NCBI GenBank assembly: GCA_951230915.1
Contig: OX579635.1
Location: 43,586,001-43,650,000, forward strand
Length of the DNA: 64,000 nt
Direction: 5' to 3'
Source of the DNA: Antitrichia curtipendula
Lineage: Eukaryota; Streptophyta; Bryopsida; Hypnales; Leucodontaceae
Positions 22,714 through 34,747 of this stretch are shown here, piece by piece. A program made the translations under genes and the position numbers. Position 1 is the stretch's first letter. Each line of letters starts with the position of its first letter. Under the pieces are notes generated by a model. That model was not told where the DNA came from. It did not search any database and worked only from the letters and a program-made list of their open reading frames with translations.

Positions 22714-24565
22714 CCCCTAAAGGACCAAGTTGCATTTTTTTGGCAACATTAACCCCTAAAGGACCAAACACCGTTTTTTGACAACATAGCGATTTTGGGC
22801 AGCTCACTATGACCGGGATTTTTCTTTTTTTTCTTTGAAATTTTCACATAAGATGTGCCCAAGGAGTAGCTTTAAGGTCCAACAATTTTTGTAACTTTTG
22901 ACTACATGGTTAAAAAGTTATTGCATGATATGTCATTTTCATTGTTCGGCGGGCAGCCAGGGCAGCAAAAAAAACTTCTTTAAAAATCACTTTTAAAAAA
23001 AACTAAAATTTGAAATTGTTTCTTTAGATTTATATGTATGTGGGAGGCTTTGAATCATTCCATTCCGATCAATGAGTCAAAAGTTATGAGGATTCTTAGT
23101 TTGAGGGTAGTTATGGAATCTCTACTCTAAAATAAACTTTGAAGTCCTTTATTTAACTCGATTTTCAATATTTTTGAAAAAAAATAAAAACATTGGGTGT
23201 AGATTGTTTATTACAACATTACAATCTTTGGGATTGGCATTTTTCAATTTCATAAATAAATTCTTGACAATTTAGTGTTTTGAATCATTCTCTACCTCTT
23301 CCTACTTCCTACTTTTTTCCTATATGTTGTACAATTTCAAATGATCTTAAATTTTTCAAGCATGTAGCCAACTTGCCTTGAAGAATAAACCCAAAGAGTA
23401 ACCATCATTTTGGACATTTTTTCATACAAATGTGACCTTGTGGAGGGCAGCTGCCCGTTTTTTCGCAGGGACAAAAAAAGGATTTTTGTCAATTCAAACG
23501 CTATTATCTTGCAATCCACTTGGTGGAAAATTCTGAAATTTTTTCCACATCTTCTTAAACAAGTTTACTACAAGATCCTACGGCTACAAGTGTCCAAAAA
23601 TGTTTTTTTTCTAACTAGTATTAGAAATGGCAGTTCTGGAGCGGTTTTGGTGAAAACATAGTCAAAAACCTTTAGGGGTTAAAATTTTGGGCATGTCCAT
23701 GTGACTAGAGATTTTCATATTTTTCGCACAAATTTTAATAGAAGGTGTGGATGAGGAATATCTTTCACATGCACTAAATTTTAGGACAATTGGAAATATG
23801 AGTCAAAAGTTATAACCTAATATGTGGATTGTTTCTCAACTCATGCAGTCTAGGCAGATCTGAAAAAATAACTTTTCTTAAAAAATAAAAATTTGGATTT
23901 TTTTTTCCAGGTTTATATATCTATAGAAAGCTTTAAATCATTCCATTTTAATCAATGAGTCAAAAGTTACGAGGTTTCTTTTTGCGGGCAGGTATGGATT
24001 TTCTACTTTAAAAGAAACTTTCAAGTCCTTTATTTTACTAAATTTTCAATTTTTTGGGAAAAAAGAAAAACATCGGATGTAGATTGTTTATTACAGCATT
24101 GCAACCACTGGGGTTGTCATTTTTCAACTCCATAAATACCATGTTAACAATTTTGTATTTTGAATCATTCTCTACAACTTTCTACTTATTATTTTTTTCC
24201 TATATGTTGTACAACTCCAAATGACCTGAAAATTTTCAAGCATGTAGTCAAATTGCCTTGAAGAATGAATCCAAAGAAGCACCATCATTTTGGTCATTTT
24301 TTCATACAAATGTGAGCTTGTGAAGCGTAGCTAACCGGTTGTTCGCAAGAAACAAAAAAGGTGTTTTGTCACTTCAAACGCTAATATCTTGCAATCTACA
24401 TAGTGAAAATTTCTGAATTTTTTTCCACATCTTCTCAATCTAGCGTACTACAAGATCCTACGGTTTTATATTTCCAAAAATGATATTTTTCAAAAATTTG
24501 GTACCTATATCAAAAATGACAGTTTTTGAGTGTTTTTGGTGAAACCATAGTCAAGGAACTTTATT
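22714..24565 (+). mobile_element. Older TTAA-type element interrupted by a younger one
   Basis: The left end (CCCCTAAAGGACCAAGTTGC, 22714) stops after about 35 bp at the TTAA of the nested copy. The element resumes at 23683 (TTTTGGGCATGTCC...), matching the uninterrupted relative at 57134-58053 in the same order. The right end near 24541-24565 keeps GTCAAGGAACTTTA and TTAA but has lost its GGGG. It is a different subfamily from the nested copy. Confidence 0.8.
22753..23678 (+). mobile_element. TTAA-flanked TIR element, 0.93-kb class, nested
   Basis: Ends CCCCTAAAGG and CCTTTAGGGG, flanked by TTAA at 22749-22752 and 23679-23682. Removing the element and one TTAA leaves a continuous match, of equal length, to the same place in the relative at 57134 (GGCAATATAGAAATTTTGGG). 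This is direct evidence for insertion with a TTAA duplication. It is a near-identical inverted partner of 14089-15023. Confidence 0.92.
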
Positions 24566-25620
24566 TAAATAATGTATCTCCTCAATTGCAAGAAAAATTG
24601 ATGTTGCAATTGATCCCTAATCCTTACATCAACAAAAAAAAATTGTATTTTTGAACAAGGTCTAATGCGTTGGATTCTACAATTATATATTGATAGCTCC
24701 TAATTATCATTGTCTTCACGACAAGCTTTGTTTGGAGGAATTCCAATACATATTGCAAAAATTATAAGCATACTTGGGCACTCCAAGCAACAAAGAAATT
24801 TTATTACTTTAATATTTTGAAGAATAGATATGACTTCATATGTGAATATATATCCTATATGGAAAGCTTTCAATTATTCTCATTGGTAAAATGAAAATTA
24901 TGACAGGTTTCACTTTGAATGCAATAACAATGTCTTTTAACAAATTCAATATGGTATTCAAAAATAAATTTATTTAACTCATTATTAAAATATTAAAAAA
25001 AAAAAATGTGAGTTTGGAATAGATTGCTTAATACAACATTCTCACCGTTAATTGTTTTTTAAACTATTAGAAGTTTAGTGTTTCTTGACAATCTATATAG
25101 CCCTTAACTTATAAAGAATCAAGAATGATTCTAACTTAATTTTTCAAATATAAATTTTATTTCCTCGTATTGTAGGAAATAAGCATATTTTAAGAAAATG
25201 TTCAATAAAGAAACTTCACCTTTAGGATGGATTGAAAATATCTTGTTTTTTGAATTAAAGTTTCATGTTCTTAAGAGTAACAAGTTTTTTCAATCTCAAA
25301 TATTGGGAGGATATACTTCAAGAAGTAAACTAAAAGATCCTATACCTAGATCTACCAAAACGATAAATTTTTAAGGAAAGTTTAGGGAATTGTAATGCTC
25401 CTACTTTACTGAGTGTTTTCAAATTTTTTAAAGGTGTATCCAATATTTAAAAGCATGTATATTTTAGATGATTTATAAAAATTATAAAAACAAAAAAATT
25501 GACTTCTAGAAAATAAACTATAGTGTATTTTGGTCTTTGACACAAATTCAATTTAAATCAATATAAAAATCTCCCCTCAATCATCATAAATCCTAAAATT
25601 AGTTTTGATGCATATTGCAA
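24566..25620. other. AT-rich non-coding DNA
   Basis: No supported gene. Scattered short matches to TTAA-element interiors (for example TATGGAAAGCTTTCAATTATTC near 24858) suggest a further decayed copy, but I cannot set its ends. Confidence 0.4.
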
Positions 25621-25622
25621 TG

Positions 25623-26088
25623 AGGTAAGTAATTTGCACCCCCTAAAAAATGCATAAAAGGAATTAGGATTTTAAATGGAGAGAGTATACTATATTTTTT
25701 ATTTTTACAATTTAGATTTGATGCTAAAGCCCATTGGATGAAAAAATCATCAACCATATGTATCCATATTTGTTAGTCTGTTGGCGTACAAGCATTTGTA
25801 GTAGGTACACACAAAATCACACCTTGCCTAAAAACATCATCATCACTCTCTATAAATCCCAAAATCAATATGTACATCTGTTGAAGAAACAATTTTAAAA
25901 CATCTACCAAAAAAAACTTTGACCTTTAAAACCTTTTGCATACGGTATTTAAATGTCATGTTTTTTGGTGCATCGGAAACTCTTCTAATTTGCTATGAAA
26001 AAAATATGAAAACCTGACTAGACCTCTAATAGTAACTAAGTACAATAGCAAAAAATGGTGGGAATTTGGGTATAATCACCTTACTTGT
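25623..26088. mobile_element. Decayed AGGTA-type element related to 47983-48254
   Basis: The left end AGGTAAGTAATTTGCACCCC and the right end (reverse complement AGGTGATTATACCCAAATTC) form a diverged TIR. The right 190 bp match 48095-48250 in order: AACTTTGACC, CTTTTGCATACGGTA, TTTGGTGCATCGG, and AGCAAAAAATGGTGGG. Confidence 0.55.
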
Positions 26089-26210
26089 CCATCACATCTA
26101 GCACCCATGCTAGAATACGGTATGCGAAGGTCAAATTCCACAAAGAGGTGCTGAAATGAAATTTTCACATCAAATTTTGACAAGTCCACATCACCTTGCA
26201 TCAATCACTA

Positions 26211-26646
26211 AGGTAGCCAACCTCATGCCGACTATTTAAGCAATTTACCGCATTTCTAACATGCATTTGGTGAGGGAAAAATCTCCCCTTTGCAGAAATA
26301 GATTTGAGGAGGATTCCAGAAATTGTTCCCTTTTTTCCCTCAGAAATAAAAATATCATTAATTCTTTTTGAAAAGATTCTATTCAATCCATTCTTGTTTC
26401 ATAAGGCACCGCATTTCCAACCATAGGCTGATTACAAAATCGACCATACTTCAAGGTAGGTGATACTTGTAGCTTCCAATATACATCATGTCATCATTGT
26501 AAGTTCTCAATGTACATCTCACCAACATTTGTGATGCTTGAGCTGTCACCTAACCACATGAGCTGTCACCCTAAACCACAACTGATTGAAAACAAAGCAC
26601 TCTAACTAACGTAAAGAAGTAGTGGTCGGAAAGAGGTAGGCTACCT
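26211..26646. mobile_element. TA-flanked AGGTAGCC-type MITE, 436 bp
   Basis: The left end AGGTAGCCAACCTCATGCCG and the right end (reverse complement AGGTAGCCTACCTCTTTCCG) are flanked by TA at 26209-26210 and 26647-26648. The closest relative is 41766-42141. No coding frame. Confidence 0.85.
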
Positions 26647-26648
26647 TA

Positions 26649-28228
26649 GATACCCAGTGACACTTCTTTTTTACAGAAACGAATTAATTTATGTCAAATC
26701 TGAGCTTCACAAAGTATAAGTTAGTGCCAGTGCATGACCTCCAGGAAAAAAAAACTGAAATAAAATGTAAAAATCCTTCTGATCACACTGTGTGAAAATG
26801 GCACCCAAATTCTTTGTTACTGTTGGTGCAACTCTTTACAATGATTTTTTTTGAAAGTACAAGGCACTCATTATTTTTTCCATGCTAGTGATGATGATGC
26901 CATTTGTACCAGAAATCAGCAGCTTACTTTTAAAACAATAACTTAAACATGATTAAATATTTCCACTTCTTCTCATCATGGTCATAGTCATAGTGATAAA
27001 ACTGTCTAAAAGAAAAGGGGTTGAACTGACTACCCTCTTCTTTTACTTTTCAGAGCTTCAACTCACTTTTTCCAGAGCCCCAACTCACTTGGTCAGGGAG
27101 ATTAAAAATAATAATAATTAACCCTTGAAAATCATTTACATAAAACTTTTTTTTAGGCTTCGGTCAACTGCTGTGGTTTGATAGGTCATTGTGTGTGTAT
27201 ATATATAATAAAGAAAATATATGTCACATTATTATTACTTTTCTAGTACACTAGCTTGTGCCCAATTTGACTAAGCAACTGAAGAATTATGAGATAAAAT
27301 GTGTTTTTGTTCACATTCTAGGCAGCTAAAATAATATACTCTTTTCTTAAAAAATTTTAATCCAATTATAATATCATAGTTAACTCATTACAATGAATAA
27401 ATTATACTAGAGTGTTTTTTTGTTAAAAAACCTCGTTGATAGTAAGATATTTGTCGTGACATTTTTTTTACATCACTTTGCATATGTGTAGTTCATCTTT
27501 GAAAATTTAGAAAAATGTATGTCTCTCACAACTTTTCAAGTTAATGACTTGCTTTCAAATTTAGTTGAAAATCCATGAAGAAAATTAAAGAAAAAATACT
27601 TTAAGTATTAAAAAAACTATAGTCAACTTGTATTGAGAACAAAAAGACGAAATTGGACATAACTTTGTAATCACTAATCCATATTTTATGAAATTTGTCT
27701 TGCATTCAAAACAATCCTTGTACAAGCATTTATGTGCAAATTCCAACTGGAGGATAAAAAATTGAGATTGCAATTGCCTATCCAAAATTGCCATTTCTAT
27801 TGCAAAGAGCAAAAAACTAAATTTTTTTTCTTCCATATCTAACCATTTAGTTTGCAAGTAGTTATGGAATCTCTACTCTGAAATAAACTTTGAAGTCTTT
27901 TATTTAACTCAATTTTTAATTAAAAAAATAGGATGTAGATTATTTATTACAACATTATAACAACTGGAATTGGCATTTTCCAATTCTATACCTAAATTCT
28001 TAACAACTTAGTATTTTTAAATCATTCTTTGTTTCTTTCAACTTACTAATTTCTTCAAGCATGAATATGAAATATTTTTGTTGAAACTTTTTACATGTAT
28101 TTTCAACTTATTTATTTAGCATATTATGGAGAGTTATAAGTTGTAGGATCTACACATTTTGGGATAAAAAATTTGAAAAATGAAATCTGACCATTTAGAA
28201 GGAGTTAAAAAATCCCAACATCATGATC
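26649..28228. other. Non-coding DNA with a decayed TTAA-element fragment
   Basis: No gene supported. Around 27850-28090 the text follows the interior of the 0.93-kb TTAA class (AGTTATGGAATCTCTACTCT, TGAAGTC, TTTATTTAACTCAATTTTTA, GATTATTTATTACAACATT) without its ends, so a truncated copy lies here. Confidence 0.5.
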
Positions 28229-28236
28229 TTGCAATT

Positions 28237-29941
28237 GGTAGCGGTGCTATTTTGTATGCATGCGAACATGAGCCTGCAAGCGGTGAGCAGCTTATGTGAG
28301 CATTGAGCTCATAAATTTGAAAAAGCATTAGAAAACTCAATAATATTTCAAAAAAAATTGTATCTAAAACATTTGGTCCAGATTTACTATTTCTAGTAAA
28401 TTTTAGTACCTATTAACTTAGACCTATTACTGTGGACCTATTGGCGTGGATATGTAGAATTTGGAATGAAAATTCTAATTTTCAATATTGTCTAGAATAT
28501 TGGAAGTATACGTTACAAAGACAAAGAACTCAATTGATGTGAAAAATGAGTGGAGATGGAAATAAGGTTGTACAAAATATTCCATTGAATTACAATATTT
28601 GGTCTAAAAAAGAATTAAAGCTTCTAAAGTAGAATGTATAACTTGAGTATGAAGTCTTGCTATTAGGATAGAAACATGTAGATAATTCACCATTTTTATA
28701 CTTGGCCACATAAAATTGCACTTATTAATTGAATGAAAAATTCCTTTCATCACCAATAAGGAGGGGGGATATCTCGTGATGGACCCCAACCACCACCATC
28801 ATCTCAAAAAAAATTATTTTATTTTTTGGGTCTGTGTTGAGGGTCTATTCTCGGCACCTCATTTGATTTCAAATGAATCTAAATCATCAATTTTTTTCTT
28901 CTTAAAATCTAGCAAAGCTCAACAAGTAGCAAATTAAGACAACAAGTATTTGATCCTCTTCTTGGCATCGAGAGTCCCAGGCAACAAAAGGGCAGGTGAA
29001 TGAGTGATCAACTAAATGACTATCAAATCAAGATGGAAGGTCCCACAAGAAAACAATTATCAACTAATCAAAAATTTGGTGTAATTAAGCTCAATCCTTA
29101 CAAAAGTAATTTCTATCAACCAACTATTTTCTTCATAAATCTTAATATATTCAATTACCAACACATCAAAATAGCAATGCAATTATCCTCATTGGCTCCA
29201 AAAAGCCCCTTCACTGCTAAAAGATAATGTTTAGCAAAAATGAAATTTGGTGTGGCTAAGTTCTTTCCCACATAATGAATTCATATCAACAAAAAAAAAT
29301 TCTTAAAATCTAAACAAGTCCACTGACCTATAGATTAAGAAAAAAATGTTAGTACCTCCCATTGGCCCAGAGAAGACACATAATGCTACAAGATAGTGAT
29401 CAACTAAAATAAAATTTAGTGTGACAAAGATTATTGGATATAAAAATAATCCGTATCAACCTATTTTTTTTCTAAAATCTAAACAAATGTAACAACAGCA
29501 CATCAAGAAATATTCATTACTATCCTTCCATTGATCCCCTAAAGACCCACGTTGCTACAAGACAACAATCAATCAAAATAAAATTTAGTTTGATAAAGCT
29601 CTTTTTGTATAGAATCAATTTCTCTTGAGATCCCTCTTTACCAAATTGTCTTTTCTAAAATTTGATTAAATCCACCACACTGCACATCAAGATTTCTCTA
29701 TTGTCTTCTAGAGATCCCAAGCCATGAGAGAACATTGATCAACATCTAATCTTTTATACTTTCTATTTATTGATAAAATGAAAAGATTAGTTTACTACTT
29801 CAATCATATAGTAGATCTCTAGTATTCTAATATCTACGGTCATAGGTACCACTATTCACAATCATAGGTATTCACTCAAGAAAATTGTATGCTCACAAGC
29901 TTGCAAGCTCACGCTCACGTGCTCACAAAATAGCAACCTTG
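28237..29941. mobile_element. hAT-like TIR element, about 1.7 kb, with internal tandem repeats
   Basis: Left end TAGCGGTGCTATTTTG (28239 on) and right end (reverse complement CAAGGTTGCTATTTTG) form the TIR, and TTGCAATT occurs just outside both ends (28229-28236 and 29942-29949). An 8-bp duplication and TA/CA-plus-G-rich ends are what hAT elements show; on the left the duplication is two bases from the best TIR alignment, so the class is tentative. Subterminal GTGAGC/TGAGCA motifs are repeated at both ends. No transposase frame is seen; the interior is mostly a 170-bp tandem array. Confidence 0.6.
28900..29760. repeat. About 170-bp tandem repeat, roughly five diverged copies
   Basis: The marker AAATTTGGTGT or its variants recurs at 29072, 29243, 29412 and 29581 (spacing 171, 169, 169). 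Each unit carries, in order: GATCAACTAAA-like, AAATTTGGTGT-like, TATCAACC, AAATCTAAACAA-like and CATTGGCTCC/CATTGATCCC-like text, then GCTACAAGA-like. The spacing is close to a nucleosome repeat. Copies are diverged and indel-bearing, so the array is old. Confidence 0.75.
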
Positions 29942-29949
29942 TTGCAATT

Positions 29950-32619
29950 AGCTAGTAAGGTTTTTAATTCTAAAATTTTAGGAGGGTGTACTTTAAAAAG
30001 TTAACTGAAGGATCTTATGGTTGGATTTGTTAAATAAATAAATATAGATGAAGATTTTGACCTTGTTTTGGAGACTAGTATATTTAAGCAATTTTGAGCC
30101 TCTAAACACAAAATAACATTAGGGTTTAAAGTATCCAAATTTTGAGGTACTACAACAAAAATGTTATAACTAAAGCATGAGTGTTTTAGAGTCATTTTTT
30201 TCTACTCTTCAAACTACATATTAACCTTGGACGGTCACCTATACAATTGAGAATTGACAACAATTTTTAAGAACAATCAATGAGAATTGAAAGTTCTTTT
30301 AAGTGAAATTCATTTTAAAATTTGAAACATTATAAATTATTACAATTTTTTTTAATGGAAAGTATTTCATACCTAATTATGTCAGTGATGGCCTTTAGAT
30401 TGAACGCATTTTAACTGGTTTATATTTTTGTATATTGAAAATTTCCCCCCTCTATAATCTACATAGACTAAAGTGTCATAATTGATTGATTAATCTACAT
30501 GTGGGTCTTGAGCAATCAAATTCAGCATTAAAAAAAGACACAAATATTAGAAGAAATCAATGAAGATCAAAGAGTTATTTTTGGCACAAATTTATTAAAT
30601 ATTTTGGTCACTACTTTTAAAGGTCCTTTGGTAATCAAGGTTCTACCTTTTCAAAATAATTTTGGAGGGTGTAGTTATTCAAGTGGGATATTGGTCTTAC
30701 AACTTGTTTTGTTCTTGTACACCTCTAGCTTCCTCTCAGTGTCTATCTTGCCTCTTGTCTTATATATGTTCATTTCATTTTTAGATGAAGAGCCTCATAT
30801 TAAAGGTATTAGATTTTGTGGAGAATGATTATAGGCTTGAAATCTATACATTGTTTATTCTGACCTACTTAGCATCAAGATTGGCACTTTTTTTCATCAT
30901 TACTTATTTGGTGCACTTTCGTCCCCTCTCATTCTTGCATAGTTTTCATTTTTTGTTGCCAAATTTTTATGAAGATGTTGCACTTCAAATTCACTTTGAC
31001 ATTTCTTTGTGATGTTTGTGGAGAATGCATTCTTCCAAATTGGTTTTCACAACAATTATTTATGGACTCCAATTTTGGAATTAAAATGTGCCCAAATTAA
31101 CGTCTCTAAAATATCCAAGTCCTAGACCTTTAGTTGATTGTCATTGGTAGCACAAAGAACAACAAAGTTCTAATTAGTAATAAGAGATTCTTGACTTACA
31201 TACAATGATGGTTGTGAGATAAGTTTCAGTTTGGTTTGGTCTTAAGTGATACTACATGAATCCAAAAATGCCCCAGGAACATTTTAGGCAACAATAATCG
31301 CTTTCTTGTGCAATATTATAGCAAAAATTGAAGTTATATTTATTTTTTATTTTTAAAAATTGTGTTAACAAAGTCAACAAACTTTGAATCATTTTGGAAT
31401 AAAACTTTTTGCATTGAACATAGAGTAAACTGGCCATTCACTGCACATATCTAAGAACCATACAACATCTATTGTCAATTATGGCACAATAACTACATAA
31501 TTCAACCACCAATTCAATTGTAATGAGAACAAAGTTTTGTATCATTGCCCAATATCTGAATACCATGCAGTGAAGGGTTGCAAAGAATTTTTGACTAGAT
31601 TTCAAGTGCATTGCCTTCAAATTGCAATAAAATTTGTCAGAAGAAAACTTTTTGGATTTTGTTTTTCAAAGGTGAATCTTAACATGACATTTAATAATCA
31701 TGCCAAATCTCAAAACATGCAAATCTTTATATTTATGTGGAGAATGATTTGAATTTTGTTTGTGCGGTGATTGGCAAGTTTACTATAATAGTTTTTTGAC
31801 AATCCATACATTAAATTAGTTTTTTTTTATTTTTTTATTTATTATAATGAGATCTCTGAAATTATGTCATCCAATTGTGTTCAAGGCATTGTCAGAAAGC
31901 TCTTTGCAAAGAAGAATGCTCATAACATTGTTAAACAACTTAGTTGCCTCCTCCAAGTGGGGGTCTTATTCACTTCTAGATACCTAAGGGGAGATTTCAG
32001 TTATAATGTTGAGAATGTCATTGGCCGGGCACATGTGTAGTGTCACTAGTTTGTTAGTGTTTGGAACCTCATTGGCTAGTACATTTACTTTGTCACTGGG
32101 GGGCTTCCAATTTTAGAGGGAGAAAAAAGGCCCTTCCTAGCACAATGTTAGGCACATGCTTTGTTCCATGGCGTTCTAACTTACAACAAAAAATATATTG
32201 AATTTCAATTCTTTTATTATAAAAATATATAAAAAATATTTTCATTTTTATTTTATTATATTATAGCAACATCATAGTATATACATACATGCAATTAAAT
32301 TAATTAATTAATTTTGTTAGTTTTATTTGTTATAGTGGAATCAACAGAATAATGCGCCCTTGATTGCGTTTATGGTACCATTAGAAAGCTCTCTATGAAG
32401 AAGAATTCACGGACTTCATTTTGAGTCGTTTGGACATACGATGTGAAAATTATGGATTTTTAGTTATTTTTTAATCTTAAATTATCCTAAACTATGGATC
32501 TTTTGGACTATACATCACTTGAGTGCATTCTCGGTATTGTTAGAAAGCTCTGTGTGAAAAGGGGTGCATGGACTTTGTTTTGTGGCATTTGAACATACAA
32601 TGTGAATTTTTTTTAATAC
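29950..32619. other. AT-rich non-coding DNA, nothing recognised
   Basis: Plus-strand frames at 30604-30828 and 30785-31012 are hydrophobic and overlap one another. They resemble no family I know and have no codon or splice context, so I do not call them. Two related stretches near 31855-31905 and 32355-32425 (GAAAGCTCT, GAAGAATGCT / GAAGAATTCA) hint at an old duplication. Confidence 0.45.
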
Positions 32620-32623
32620 TTAA

Positions 32624-33202
32624 CCTCTAAAGTTCCATTGGTCCTACAAGGGCCAAAATGTGGCTTTGGGTAGGCTCAAAAAGTCTCAATACACATCATA
32701 ATTTACTAAAAATTTGTATAAAGCTAGGAAAATACATAAGCTTTTTGGGAATATAATTTTTATTTTGATCAGTGCCTGGAAGAAAAAGTTATTGCACAAA
32801 AAGTCAAAAATGGAAGTCGGTGGGTAGCCCCAAAAAATCTAGAAAGTCAGTATATATATTTATAATTTTTTTTCTTTAACACATTATATCTTCGTCTACA
32901 TGTAAAATTTAGAATCATTCAATTTGGACTAGTGATGAGAAAGTTATGGACAATCTTGTTTTGGGGGCAATCTAAGGACGTTCTTGAAAAAAACTTTTTG
33001 TCCAACTTTGAATGCAAATATTTTCCAATCCATATGGTCAAATTTGATGAATTTTTTACCAAATCATCTCAGACAAGTGAAGTACGGGATCCTGTAGGTT
33101 AGATTCTTAAAAAAATGTTTTTTTTGCTTTCTTGGATAATGCAGCAGAAATGACTTTTTTTTTAGTGTTTTTTACAGAAATATGGCCTTGGGACTTTAGG
33201 AG
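32624..33202 (+). mobile_element. TTAA-flanked TIR element, 0.58-kb class
   Basis: TTAA (32620-32623) and TTCA (33203-33206) flank ends CCTCTAAAGT and ACTTTAGGAG. Same length and internal order as 39617-40195, including AAAAAGTTATTGCAC, GATGAGAAAGTTATGG, CAATCCATATGGTC and GTACGGGATCCTGTAGG. Confidence 0.85.
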
Positions 33203-33206
33203 TTCA

Positions 33207-34604
33207 GAAAATATTTCGACAATAATTTATTTTTTATCAAACTTAGATAAATTATTCCAAAAGCATGAATAATTCATGAAAAAACAGGGCAAACAACAGA
33301 GGGCTACACTAGTTGCATGTTATATTATATTAATTACATGCTTGGGAATTAAATTGCGGAAGTAAAAGTTTTTTTTTATACAAGCTATGTGAAGTTTCTT
33401 GACATGCCTAAAAATTGTTGGGCAACATAGCTTTTGATCTTCATGTCCAATTGACAAATTTTCTAAATTCTCACAAAGAAAATACATGTCTCTATTTTGT
33501 GTCATAACCTAAAAAATATCCATTGGTAACTATTTTTATGGGAACTTGCTTGTATTTTCAATTGTCCACTTGGTGGACAATTATTTTGTAGGTTTTGCAA
33601 TTTATCCAACATACCAAAGCAATAAACTATCCCAATTTCATTGTCATTGTCTAATGGATATGGGTGGGCAAAATATAGGAATGTAAGGTCCAACTTGGAA
33701 CAATGAACTACGTTGCAAGAAGTTCTATTCCTACAACACCAACTCATTTTGGAATTAGAACCTACTCAAATTTCATCACGTGTTGCTTTTGTCAATTCAA
33801 AGCATATATAGTTGAAGGGTCTTTAACCATTGAGCATTCAACCATCCACTAGGTAGACAATGAGTGGCATAGAAAGCGCACTTTTATCTTGTTAATATGT
33901 ATTTAGGAAGCTTTTAGAAAATTCATTTAGCATATAAATGGAAAGAAGAAATAATACTCTACATGCATCACTGATATAGATATGTTGGAGCAGTTTTAAT
34001 TATTTATTATAAACTTTCACAAGTAATTGTACGATCTTTAGGTCAAGCACTTAGAATTTAAGACAAAGTAACTACACCTAAAATCACACAAATAAGCTTT
34101 GTGGCCTAATCAATATGCTCTAGAAAATGAACAACTATTTTTTCACATTGGTGAAGGACTATAAATCAAAATGCAAGTGGTTCCATAATTTTTGGGTGCA
34201 TTGTGAATTAGTTAAAAAATTTGAAAGATGCAAGATGTAGGTGATGCCAAAATCCATTTGATGCACATTAAGAAATGACACTAACTTAGTAGTACCAAAA
34301 CACGTTATAGAGAAGAAGTTAAACAAAAAAAAAGTGTACCCCAAATTGACCACTTGTATGGTCGCCACCTCCACAATATTATAAACAGAGTTGCTCACTA
34401 CCCAAAATGGCCCCTAACTCCACCTTACACTTGTCACTTTTAATGCTCACCATTTGGGGTATCCTCCTTCTTCAGTTTCCCTTCGAAAGTAGGGGTTGGT
34501 TTTCAAGTATGGTCGCCATTTTAGGTGTATTTATCTTACATATCCCCCCCTCTTTGGTTTGTAGCCAATAAACAAACCGAGTCTTGATTCTTGCCAACCT
34601 CCAA
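33207..34604. other. AT-rich non-coding DNA, nothing recognised
   Basis: Only short minus-strand frames (33320-33505, 33502-33747, 34159-34398), none similar to known proteins. No TIR element or RNA gene could be defined. Confidence 0.5.
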
Positions 34605-34606
34605 TA

Positions 34607-34745
34607 AGGTAGTCCGCTCTTAAAGCAACCATTTAAGCCTGCCTAACTCATCATTGACAGTACTAGATATTTCAAGCAACATGTCATTCTTTCCTAGATA
34701 GAGTCTGCATTTAGAAAACACATGCGCTTTTAGAGCATACGACCT
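34607..34745. mobile_element. TA-flanked AGGTA-type MITE, 139 bp
   Basis: The left end AGGTAGTCCGCTCTTAAAGC and the right end (reverse complement AGGTCGTATGCTCTAAAAGC) are flanked by TA at 34605-34606 and TA at 34746-34747. It is a deletion derivative of the 17313-17722 type and keeps the ACCATTTAAG text around the TTAA site. Confidence 0.85.
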
Positions 34746-34747
34746 TA

